NCBI GenBank assembly: GCA_002371215.1
Contig: DFGL01000064.1
Coordinates: forward strand, 1 to 39,930
Reading direction: 5' to 3'
Source of the DNA: Ruminococcaceae bacterium UBA3751
Lineage (GTDB): Bacteria; Bacillota; Clostridia; Oscillospirales; Acutalibacteraceae
DNA: 39,930 bases
Below are positions 33,665 through 39,930 of this stretch, in pieces (position 1 is the first letter of the stretch; each line of letters begins with the position of its first letter). Under the pieces are notes generated by a model. It was not told where the DNA came from and did no database searches. It saw nothing but the letters and a program-made list of their open reading frames with translations. The position numbers were made by a program, and so were the translations under genes.

Positions 33665-34384
33665 ATGAATTATAGCTTTTTAACCCCGGATTTAAGCGAT
33701 AAAAGAATAATAAGCGCGGCTGAATATCTGGCAAAGAAAGGATATACAAGGGTTAACAACGCAGAAAATGCCGACTTTGTTTTGCTCGGAGTTAACCCGA
33801 AAAGCGAATACCTTAATTACGACGTTCCGATTTATGCCGGAAACGTAAGCGCAGATAACGTATACGACTACACAAAGCGTGAGGATTTCGCAATAAAGAA
33901 CGCTTATCTTACCGCTGAGGGAGCACTTTCACTTGCTATAAACGAAAGTGATATAAGCCTTATAAATTCAGAAATCCTTATCTGCGGCTTTGGCAGAATA
34001 GGAAAGGCGCTGCACCGATACCTTTCCACCTTTTCACGGAATATTACGGTTTGTTCAAGGAGTAGCGATTCAAAAGCGTTGGCAAACTCTCTCGGCGCTA
34101 AAACCGTTGATTTTACTGCACTTAAAGAGAAAAACAGCTTTGATTATATATTCAACACAGTTCCCCACCCTGTTTTTAACAAGGAGGAGCTTACTGCAAC
34201 GAAAAATGAAGCCCTTATTATTGACCTTGCCTCTTTCCCGGGCGGAGTTGATATACACTTTGCAAAGCACAATAATACAAGGCTGATAACCGCCCGCGGA
34301 CTGCCGTCTGAATACTCCGCGAAAAGCGCGGGAAGGATACTCGGAGAAACGGTAGACAATATGATTAGGGAGGTTATCGTTTGA
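33665..34384 (+). CDS. dpaA: Dipicolinate synthase subunit A
   Basis: 239 residues. DpaA (SpoVFA) and DpaB together oxidise the lysine-pathway intermediate derived from DapA into dipicolinic acid, the calcium-binding spore-core solute. Seen here: ILICGFGRIGKALHRYLSTF (nucleotide-binding loop near residue 106), FNTVPHPVFNKEEL, IDLASFPGGVDI and a final GLPSEYSAKSAGRILGETV, all family signatures. It is shorter than the about 297-residue Bacillus protein, mainly through a reduced N-terminal domain. GAGGTGA precedes the ATG. It overlaps dpaB by four bases and is preceded by a sigma-K-like promoter. Confidence 0.92.
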   Translation: MNYSFLTPDLSDKRIISAAEYLAKKGYTRVNNAENADFVLLGVNPKSEYLNYDVPIYAGNVSADNVYDYTKREDFAIKNAYLTAEGALSLAINESDISLINSEILICGFGRIGKALHRYLSTFSRNITVCSRSSDSKALANSLGAKTVDFTALKEKNSFDYIFNTVPHPVFNKEELTATKNEALIIDLASFPGGVDIHFAKHNNTRLITARGLPSEYSAKSAGRILGETVDNMIREVIV

Positions 34385-34944
34385 AAATAGGATACTGTTT
34401 TACAGGCTCCTACTGCACCTTTAAAAAAAGCCTGAAAGCACTAAGAGAGCTTGTTGATGCAGGCTATGAGGTTACGCCGATAATGAGCGAAAACGCCTAC
34501 AGCACGGATACGCGCTTCGGCACGGCTGAGCATTTCAGAAAAGAGATAGAAACAATCTGCGGCAAAAAGATAATCCATACGATTAATGAAGCGGAGCCGA
34601 TTGGTCCGAAAAAGCTGTTTGACGTAATCTGCGTCATTCCCTGCACTGGAAATACTTTGGCAAAGCTCGCTGCAGGAATTACGGACACTGCCGTAACTAT
34701 GGCTGTTAAATCCCACCTTCGCAATTCGCGTCCTGCTGTTATAGGCGTTTCAACCAACGACGCGCTTGGAGGAGCGGCTAAAAACATAGGCGCTCTTATG
34801 AACTATAAAAACTATTATTTCGTTCCCTTTACTATGGACGATTGCAAAAACAAGCCAAAATCCATGGTGTGCGATTTCACTGCAGTTAAAAGAACGATTG
34901 ATGACGCTGTTAACGGAATCGAACAGGAACAAAAGATTTTTTAA
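34381..34944 (+). CDS. dpaB: Dipicolinate synthase subunit B
   Basis: 187 residues, flavoprotein-fold partner of DpaA (SpoVFB). The N-terminus KIGYCFTGSYCTFKKSL, IHTINEAEPIGPKKLFDV, IPCTGNTLAKLAAGITDT, TMAVKSHLRN and GVSTNDALGGAAKNIGALM are typical. The start is TTG, overlapping the dpaA stop in TTGA, with GGGAGG eight bases ahead; an ATG alternative is not available near the conserved start. With dpaA it indicates a spore-forming organism. No clear terminator follows; the next promoter lies 18 bases after the stop. Confidence 0.93.
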   Translation: MKIGYCFTGSYCTFKKSLKALRELVDAGYEVTPIMSENAYSTDTRFGTAEHFRKEIETICGKKIIHTINEAEPIGPKKLFDVICVIPCTGNTLAKLAAGITDTAVTMAVKSHLRNSRPAVIGVSTNDALGGAAKNIGALMNYKNYYFVPFTMDDCKNKPKSMVCDFTAVKRTIDDAVNGIEQEQKIF

Positions 34945-34961
34945 AAAACGCGGATTTTTTA

Positions 34962-34990
34962 TTGACATTAAATAGGAAAAAATATATATT
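34962..34990 (+). promoter_or_regulatory. Sigma-A promoter of potABCD
   Basis: TTGACA at 34962-34967, a 17-base spacer, and TATATT at 34985-34990. The -35 box is perfect and the -10 box differs by one base. The leader of about 70 bases contains a small AGGC-TTTT-GCCT hairpin near 35028-35039 but no riboswitch I recognise. Confidence 0.82.
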
Positions 34991-35065
34991 TATATTAATA
35001 GAAAATTTTATTTTCTTTTAATCGGGGAGAGGCTTTTGCCTTGTATCAAAAAAGGAAGTGCATAG

Positions 35066-36208
35066 TTGGAAAAGAGAATTATTGAATTAAGAGATTTAAC
35101 AGTAAGCTACGGAAGCAACACCGTACTTGAAAAACTGAATTTATACATTAACGAAAAAGAGTTTATAACGCTGCTCGGTCCCTCAGGATGCGGTAAGACA
35201 ACCACGCTTCGCGCTATTGCGGGCTTTCTTAAGCCTGAGGGCGGAGATATTATCTTTGAGGACAAAAGGATTAACGATTTACCCGCGCACAAGCGCAAGG
35301 TAAATACAATCTTTCAGCGTTATGCTCTTTTTTCTCATTTAAACGTTTATGAAAACATTGCATTTGGTCCTAAGCTCAAAAGAGCCTCTAAGGACGAGGT
35401 AAGAAAAACCGTTGCTAAAATGCTTGAACTCGTTAACCTTAAAGGCTTTGAAAAGCGCGAAATCGACAGCCTCTCAGGCGGTCAGCAGCAGAGAGTTGCA
35501 ATAGCAAGAGCGCTTGCAAACAACCCGAGCGTGCTTTTACTGGACGAGCCTCTCGGCGCGCTTGACTTAAAGCTAAGGAAGGATATGCAGCGCGAACTGA
35601 AAAACATTCAGCAAGAGCTTGGTATCACCTTTATTTACGTTACGCACGACCAGGAGGAAGCCCTTTCTATGAGCGATAGGGTTGTTGTTATGGACAAGGG
35701 AAAAATCCAGCAAATAGGCACTCCCGAGGATATATACAACGAGCCCGTAAACGCCTTCGTTGCTGACTTTATCGGAGAGTCCAACATAGTTGACGCTATT
35801 ATGCTTGACGACTATAAGGTTACCTTTGGCGGAGTTAAGTTTGAATGTCTTGATAAGGGCTTTGATAAAAATGAATTTGTTGAGGCGGTTGTTCGCCCCG
35901 AGGATATAAAAATTGTTGAGCCCGGCGCAAAGGAAGCTCTTACGGGTACCATTACCGGAGTTACGTTCAAAGGCGTTCATTTTGAGGTACTTGTTGACGT
36001 TGACGGCTTTATCTGGATGATTCAGACAACTCAGGAAGGGCTTAAGGAAGGCGACGAAATCGGAATGTATATTGAGCCCGACGCTATTCACATTATGAAG
36101 CGCAGTGAATATTCGGGTGAATTCGGCGACTATTCATATTTTTCCGACGAAATGGACCACATTTCCGACGCTGATTATGATTGGAACGAGGAAAACGAAG
36201 ATGAATAA
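35066..36208 (+). CDS. potA: Spermidine/putrescine ABC transporter ATPase PotA
   Basis: 380 residues. Walker A GPSGCGKTT at about 38-46, Q-loop FQRYALFSHL, signature LSGGQQQRVAIARAL, Walker B VLLLDEPLGALDLK and switch THDQEEALSM are all complete. The C-terminal 130 residues form the TOBE regulatory region (VRPEDIKIV). An unusual last 30 residues are strongly acidic and Tyr/Asp rich (for example DADYDWNEENEDE). It powers import of polyamines by PotB and PotC. The start is TTG at 35066 with AGGAAG seven bases ahead. It overlaps potB by eight bases. Confidence 0.93.
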   Translation: MEKRIIELRDLTVSYGSNTVLEKLNLYINEKEFITLLGPSGCGKTTTLRAIAGFLKPEGGDIIFEDKRINDLPAHKRKVNTIFQRYALFSHLNVYENIAFGPKLKRASKDEVRKTVAKMLELVNLKGFEKREIDSLSGGQQQRVAIARALANNPSVLLLDEPLGALDLKLRKDMQRELKNIQQELGITFIYVTHDQEEALSMSDRVVVMDKGKIQQIGTPEDIYNEPVNAFVADFIGESNIVDAIMLDDYKVTFGGVKFECLDKGFDKNEFVEAVVRPEDIKIVEPGAKEALTGTITGVTFKGVHFEVLVDVDGFIWMIQTTQEGLKEGDEIGMYIEPDAIHIMKRSEYSGEFGDYSYFSDEMDHISDADYDWNEENEDE

Positions 36209-37052
36209 AGGCGGTGTAAGAAGGCTGCTTGACAAGCCGTATCTTTTATGGTCAGCCCTCTTTATTGCAGCGCCTCTCGTTATGGTTGCCTACTATGCTT
36301 TCACTGACAAAAGCGGCGCTTTTTCACTGAATTCTTTCAGTCAGATTCCGGATTATTTTTCAACTATTCTTTTATCAATTCTATACGGACTTTTTGCAAC
36401 GGTAATCTGTGTTTTACTGGGTTATCCGTTTGCTTACTTCCTTTCAAAGCACACAAAGAGAACGCAGCGTACTATAGTGCTTCTCGTTATGCTTCCTATG
36501 TGGATGAATTTTTTAATCCGCACTTATTCGCTTATGACTATTTTAGGCGATACGGGAGTTATCAACAGCCTTCTTTCCTCCCTTCATCTTTTAAAAACAG
36601 TTGACGGCGAGACTGTACCCCTACACCTGATTAACACCTCAGGGGCGGTAATTTTAGGTATGGTTTATAACTTCCTGCCCTATATGATACTGCCTATATA
36701 CTCAGTTTTATCAAAGGTTGACGTCTCTCTTTTAGAGGCGGCGCAGGACCTCGGCTCCAATAAATATCACAGCTTTAAAAGAATTGTTGTTCCACTATCC
36801 GTACCCGGTTTACTTTCGGGCATTACTATGGTTTTTGTGCCTTGCGTTTCAACGTTCTATATCACTCAGAAACTCGGCGGAGGTCAGATTGTTTTAATAG
36901 GTGACGTTATCGAAAGTCAGTTCCAAACTTCAAATAACTATAATTTGGGCGCTTCGCTCAGCTTTGTTTTAATGATACTGATTTTCATTTGCCTCGGCGT
37001 TGTCAATTACTTTGACGACGGCAAGGAGGGTGACGGAGGTGTTGTTATATGA
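36201..37052 (+). CDS. potB: Spermidine/putrescine permease PotB
   Basis: 283 residues from ATG at 36201 (MNKGGVRRLLDKPYLLWSAL). A longer upstream frame exists but lies inside potA and lacks similarity, so it is rejected. Six membrane segments are visible, and the ABC-coupling EAA loop reads LEAAQDLGSNKYHSFKRIV. MLPMWMNFLIRTYSLM is characteristic of PotB. It forms the channel with PotC, bound to PotA on the inside. The ATG overlaps the end of potA; it overlaps potC by four bases (ATGA). Confidence 0.94.
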   Translation: MNKGGVRRLLDKPYLLWSALFIAAPLVMVAYYAFTDKSGAFSLNSFSQIPDYFSTILLSILYGLFATVICVLLGYPFAYFLSKHTKRTQRTIVLLVMLPMWMNFLIRTYSLMTILGDTGVINSLLSSLHLLKTVDGETVPLHLINTSGAVILGMVYNFLPYMILPIYSVLSKVDVSLLEAAQDLGSNKYHSFKRIVVPLSVPGLLSGITMVFVPCVSTFYITQKLGGGQIVLIGDVIESQFQTSNNYNLGASLSFVLMILIFICLGVVNYFDDGKEGDGGVVI

Positions 37053-37864
37053 AGAACAAAACCTCTATGCTTTCTAAGCTGTATATGGCTTTGATATTTG
37101 TGTTTCTTTATGCGCCAATCGGTATAATGACTGCGTTTTCCTTTAACAGCTCATCAAGCACGTACAGTCTTGACGGTTTTTCAACAAAATGGTGGGCAAG
37201 AATGTTTGAGGATACCTCCGCTATGAACGCGCTGAAGGATACGATTATTCTCGCGGTTGCAGTTACGGTTTTCTCCGTGCTGCTCGGCACTCTTGCGGCG
37301 GTAGGTCTTTTCAACTCAAAAAACAAGGCTTATAAAAGGCTTATGGCGAACGCCACAAACATCCCGCTTATGAATCCCGAAATCGTTACGGGTATATCTA
37401 TGATGCTTCTGTTTGTATTTGCGGGTACTCTTGTTAAAAAAAGCGACGTTCTCGGCTTCGGAACGCTGTTTATAGCTCACGTTACGTTCTGCTTGCCGTA
37501 CGTTATACTTAACGTTATGCCAAAACTCAGACAGTTTGATATGAACGTTTATGAAGCTGCGCTCGACCTTGGCTGCAAGCCGTTTTCCGCTTTTATAAAA
37601 GTAGTTCTGCCGGAAATCACAAGCGGAATTATAACGGGAGCGATAATGAGTTTTACGCTTTCGCTTGACGATTTCATTATCTCGTATTTCACAAACGGAC
37701 CGTCCTTTCAGACGCTTCCGATTTACATCTTTTCCCTCACGAAAAAGCGCGTTAAGCCTGATATGTTCGCGCTTTCAACGCTTATGTTTGCGGTTATAAT
37801 CGTACTGCTTGTACTGATGAATATTGCACAGAGCAGAGCGGAGCGAAAGGAGGCTAAAAGATAA
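37049..37864 (+). CDS. potC: Spermidine/putrescine permease PotC
   Basis: 271 residues, partner permease of PotB. An N-terminal membrane segment (LYMALIFVFLYAPIGIMTAF) leads to FSFNSSSSTYSLDGFSTKWW, a PotC signature; further hydrophobic segments follow. The EAA loop reads YEAALDLGCKPFSAFIKVVLP, and TLSLDDFIISYFTNGPSFQT is another family segment. It overlaps potB by four bases and potD by one base (TAATG). Confidence 0.95.
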   Translation: MKNKTSMLSKLYMALIFVFLYAPIGIMTAFSFNSSSSTYSLDGFSTKWWARMFEDTSAMNALKDTIILAVAVTVFSVLLGTLAAVGLFNSKNKAYKRLMANATNIPLMNPEIVTGISMMLLFVFAGTLVKKSDVLGFGTLFIAHVTFCLPYVILNVMPKLRQFDMNVYEAALDLGCKPFSAFIKVVLPEITSGIITGAIMSFTLSLDDFIISYFTNGPSFQTLPIYIFSLTKKRVKPDMFALSTLMFAVIIVLLVLMNIAQSRAERKEAKR

Positions 37865-39129
37865 TGAAAAAGCTTTTAACCGTTCTTCTTTCTTTAACTG
37901 TTATGACTTGTGCCGTTCTCCCCTGCTTTACCGTTAACGCCGAGGAGGAGCTTTTCAGCAAAGAACAGATTGAGTACTACAAAAATCTTGGTTTACAGGG
38001 TACGGAAATAAACGTTTACAACTGGGGCGAATACATAGCCGACGGCTCCGACGGGCTTATGGACGTAGTAAGCGAGTTTGAACGCCTCAGCGGAATCAAG
38101 GTAAACTACACGAACTTTGAAAACAACGAAAATATGTACGCAAAGCTTACGGGCGGCGGTGTTTCATACGACGTAATAACCCCCTCAGACTATATGGTTG
38201 AGCGCCTTATCGACGAGGGCAGGCTTTTAAAGCTTGATTACGGTAATATCCCTAATATGAAGTACGTTAAAGAGGATTGCCAGCATCTCTATTTTGACCC
38301 GCAGCAGGAATACACGGTCTGCTTTAACACGGGGCTTACGGCTCTGATTTACAACAAAAAGCTTGTTAAGGAGGAGCCGAAATCCTGGAAGGTGCTATGG
38401 GATGAACAGTATCGCGACAAGGTGCTTATGTTTAACAATTCGCGCGACGCTTTCGGAATAGCTCAGTCAATACTCGGTCAGGATTTTAACACCGAAAATG
38501 AGCAGGACTGGGCAAAGGCGGCGCAGCTTCTTGCTGAGCAAAAGGATAAGGTTAATCCCGTTTACGTTATGGATGAGGTATTTAACCTTATGGAAAGCGG
38601 CGAATACGCCTTTGCAACATACTATTCAGGCGACTATCTTTTAATGATTGAAAACAACGAGGATTTGGGCTACTGCTTTCCCGAGGAGGGCGTAAACCTG
38701 TTTTATGACGCGTTCTGCGTTCCCGACTGTGCTCAGAACAAAGCGGGGGCAGAAGCTTTTATAAACTTTATGCACGAGCCTAACGTTGCGTTTGATAACG
38801 AGGAATATATTTACTACGCCTCGGCAAACGCTGCCGTTGAGGAAAACGAGGAGAGCTCATTATATAAAAACACAGCCGTTTACCCCAACCCGATGCCGAA
38901 ATATCAGTGCTTCAAAAATCTTCCGCAGAATATTCTTGAGGTGCAAAACTCGCTCTGGTCAAAGGTAAAAAGCGGTAAGCTCGGTGAAAGCAATAAACGG
39001 GAGGAAAAAAGAATATACGTCATTTCTTCCGTTCTTCTGATTATCGTTATACTGATTTTGATTTACAGATTTATTAGAAAAAAACAAACAGAAAAGGAAC
39101 AGGACATCAGTGAATTCTACAGCAATTAA
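37864..39129 (+). CDS. potD: Spermidine/putrescine-binding protein PotD, membrane-anchored variant
   Basis: 421 residues, longer than the usual about 350. A signal peptide MKKLLTVLLSLTVMTCAV... ends at a signal-peptidase-I-like VNA site near residue 27; no lipobox cysteine is placed correctly. NVYNWGEYIADGSDG, ENNENMYAKLTGG, YDVITPSDYMVERLIDEG and TGLTALIYNKKLV match PotD. The odd part is the C-terminus: residues about 386-407 form a hydrophobic membrane helix followed by RFIRKKQTEKEQ, so the protein is probably held by a C-terminal anchor rather than a lipid. It binds polyamines outside the cell and passes them to PotBC. It overlaps the HAD gene by 20 bases. Confidence 0.9.
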   Translation: MKKLLTVLLSLTVMTCAVLPCFTVNAEEELFSKEQIEYYKNLGLQGTEINVYNWGEYIADGSDGLMDVVSEFERLSGIKVNYTNFENNENMYAKLTGGGVSYDVITPSDYMVERLIDEGRLLKLDYGNIPNMKYVKEDCQHLYFDPQQEYTVCFNTGLTALIYNKKLVKEEPKSWKVLWDEQYRDKVLMFNNSRDAFGIAQSILGQDFNTENEQDWAKAAQLLAEQKDKVNPVYVMDEVFNLMESGEYAFATYYSGDYLLMIENNEDLGYCFPEEGVNLFYDAFCVPDCAQNKAGAEAFINFMHEPNVAFDNEEYIYYASANAAVEENEESSLYKNTAVYPNPMPKYQCFKNLPQNILEVQNSLWSKVKSGKLGESNKREEKRIYVISSVLLIIVILILIYRFIRKKQTEKEQDISEFYSN

Positions 39130-39769
39130 ATGCGCGGTTTTTGACTGCGACGGAACAATACTCAATACTATTACGGACCTCGGCAACGCCTGTGATTTTT
39201 TGATAGGAAAATACGGCTTTTGCGCAAAGTGGAGCGAGGACGACTACAAACAGTTCGTTGGGAACGGAATGAAAAAGCTTGTTGAAAGAGCCTTTAAACA
39301 TACTCTCAGCGAAAGCGAGCTTGAGGAAAGGCTTAAGGAATATAAGGCGTATTACAACGAACATATGCTTGATAACACAAAGCCCTACGACGGAATTGCC
39401 GAACAACTTAAAATTCTTAAAGACAAGGGTATTAAACTCTGTGTTGTTACCAACAAGGCTGAGCCCGAAGCAATCAGAATAATTGAAATGCTTTTTGGAA
39501 AAGGAACGTTTGACGTAATTATCGGACAGAGGGATAATATGCCCGTTAAGCCCGACCCGACAGGCGTTTTTGAAGCACTGAAGGAGGTTGGCTGCACGGC
39601 TGAGGAATCGCTTTATTTCGGCGACAGCAACGTTGATATCAAGACTGCCGAAAACGCAAAAATAAAGGCAGTTGGCGTAACCTGGGGCTTCAGAAGCTAC
39701 GAAGAGCTTTCAGCTCTCTCTCCTTTTAAAATAATAGATAAAACGGAAGATATTTCAAAGCTTTTCTAA
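39110..39769 (+). CDS. HAD-family phosphatase (phosphoglycolate phosphatase-like)
   Basis: 219 residues, HAD superfamily subfamily IA. Motif I FDCDGTILNT near residue 11, motif II VVTNKAEPEA, motif III KPDPTGVFEAL and motif IV YFGDSNVDIKTAENA are intact, and the helical cap lies between motifs I and II. A phosphoglycolate or similar phosphate-ester substrate is likely but not certain. The start is GTG at 39110, with AGGA eight bases before; no in-frame ATG precedes motif I. It overlaps potD by 20 bases and so is probably co-transcribed, though no functional link to polyamines is evident. A terminator follows. Confidence 0.88.
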   Translation: MNSTAIKCAVFDCDGTILNTITDLGNACDFLIGKYGFCAKWSEDDYKQFVGNGMKKLVERAFKHTLSESELEERLKEYKAYYNEHMLDNTKPYDGIAEQLKILKDKGIKLCVVTNKAEPEAIRIIEMLFGKGTFDVIIGQRDNMPVKPDPTGVFEALKEVGCTAEESLYFGDSNVDIKTAENAKIKAVGVTWGFRSYEELSALSPFKIIDKTEDISKLF

Positions 39770-39816
39770 AAAAATTAACGGCGCAGGCAAGGGGCACCCA
39801 TCATAAAGAATGTTAG

Positions 39817-39926
39817 CTCTAAAATCGCCTCTTTTTCGCTATAATTGCGTTAAAAAACGGGTTAAGGCAGCAAGCCTTAACCAGTTTTTATGCCTTGTTC
39901 TAACAAAAAATAGTCTGATTTTAGAG
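39817..39926. repeat. 10-bp inverted repeat flanking the terminator
   Basis: CTCTAAAATC at 39817-39826 and its exact reverse complement GATTTTAGAG at 39917-39926 enclose the terminator hairpin. This could be a larger folded RNA or the edge of a small repeat element. The window ends four bases later, so the full extent is unknown. Confidence 0.45.
39860..39889 (+). terminator. Rho-independent terminator, probably bidirectional
   Basis: GGTTAAGGC (39860-39868), loop AGCAA, GCCTTAACC (39874-39882), then AGTTTTT. The stem is perfect over nine pairs. On the minus strand it is followed by CGTTTTTT, so it can work in both directions. It lies 90 bases after the HAD stop codon. Confidence 0.8.
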
Positions 39927-39930
39927 TGCG

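Noticed and set aside
36105..36200. Upstream extension of PotB by 32 codons
   Set aside because: It lies inside potA in another frame; the ATG at 36201 gives a normal PotB N-terminus.
1..39930. CRISPR arrays, tRNA, rRNA, insertion sequences or prophage genes
   Set aside because: No regularly spaced repeats, no tRNA-like or rRNA-like sequence, and no transposase, integrase or phage protein was seen on either strand.

Overview
The window looks like a chromosomal segment of an anaerobic, spore-forming Firmicute of the Clostridia. This is inferred from a dipicolinate synthase pair (dpaAB) with a sigma-K-like promoter, strong AGGAGG-type ribosome binding sites, near-consensus sigma-A promoters, and the 'Clostridia style' potABCD set. 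No 16S or other taxonomic marker is present, so the genus cannot be named.

Region 1 (87-30370, minus strand) is one very long, tightly packed cell-surface polysaccharide operon. It is read from a near-perfect sigma-A promoter at 30406-30434. In transcription order it holds: a priming phosphoglycosyl transferase; an HpcH/HpaI-type aldolase and a 2-hydroxyacid dehydrogenase; four GT4 genes, one of which encodes two GT4 enzymes fused in tandem; an EpsG-like polymerase; three GT2 genes; a Wzx-type flippase; a fourth GT2 gene; an AT-rich block of two ATP-grasp ligases, two DegT-type aminotransferases and a DapB-like reductase; LicD; GtrA; a ComEC-like metallo-beta-lactamase-fold protein; a GT14 enzyme; a WecE-type aminotransferase; rfbA, rfbB, rfbD and rfbC; a GT-cluster nucleotidyltransferase (PF14907-like); and a fused IspD-like cytidylyltransferase/sugar-kinase-like protein. 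The operon can make dTDP-L-rhamnose and dTDP-4-amino-4,6-dideoxygalactose. It probably also makes a CDP-linked alditol or alcohol that LicD transfers as a phosphodiester. The ATP-grasp/DegT/DapB/aldolase/dehydrogenase genes look like a pathway for an unusual acyl or aminoacyl decoration of an amino sugar. No chain-length regulator, tyrosine kinase or N-acetyltransferase is visible.

Region 2 (30455-33520, minus strand) is murC followed by a CYTH-domain protein and a cysteine-rich FliB/YkgJ-type protein, all overlapping. Region 3 (33665-34944, plus) is dpaA-dpaB for the spore solute dipicolinic acid, divergent from murC. Region 4 (35066-39769, plus) is potABCD, a polyamine ABC importer with an unusual membrane-anchored binding protein, followed by an overlapping HAD phosphatase gene. 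A strong, probably bidirectional hairpin terminator lies at the right end, flanked by a 10-bp inverted repeat.

The most notable observations are the IspD-kinase fusion paired with LicD, which parallels the mammalian ISPD/fukutin pair; the AT-rich ATP-grasp/DapB-like/aminotransferase block; and the tandem GT4 fusion. No intergenic gap exceeds 300 bases; the largest are 33521-33664, 34945-35065 and 39770-39930.
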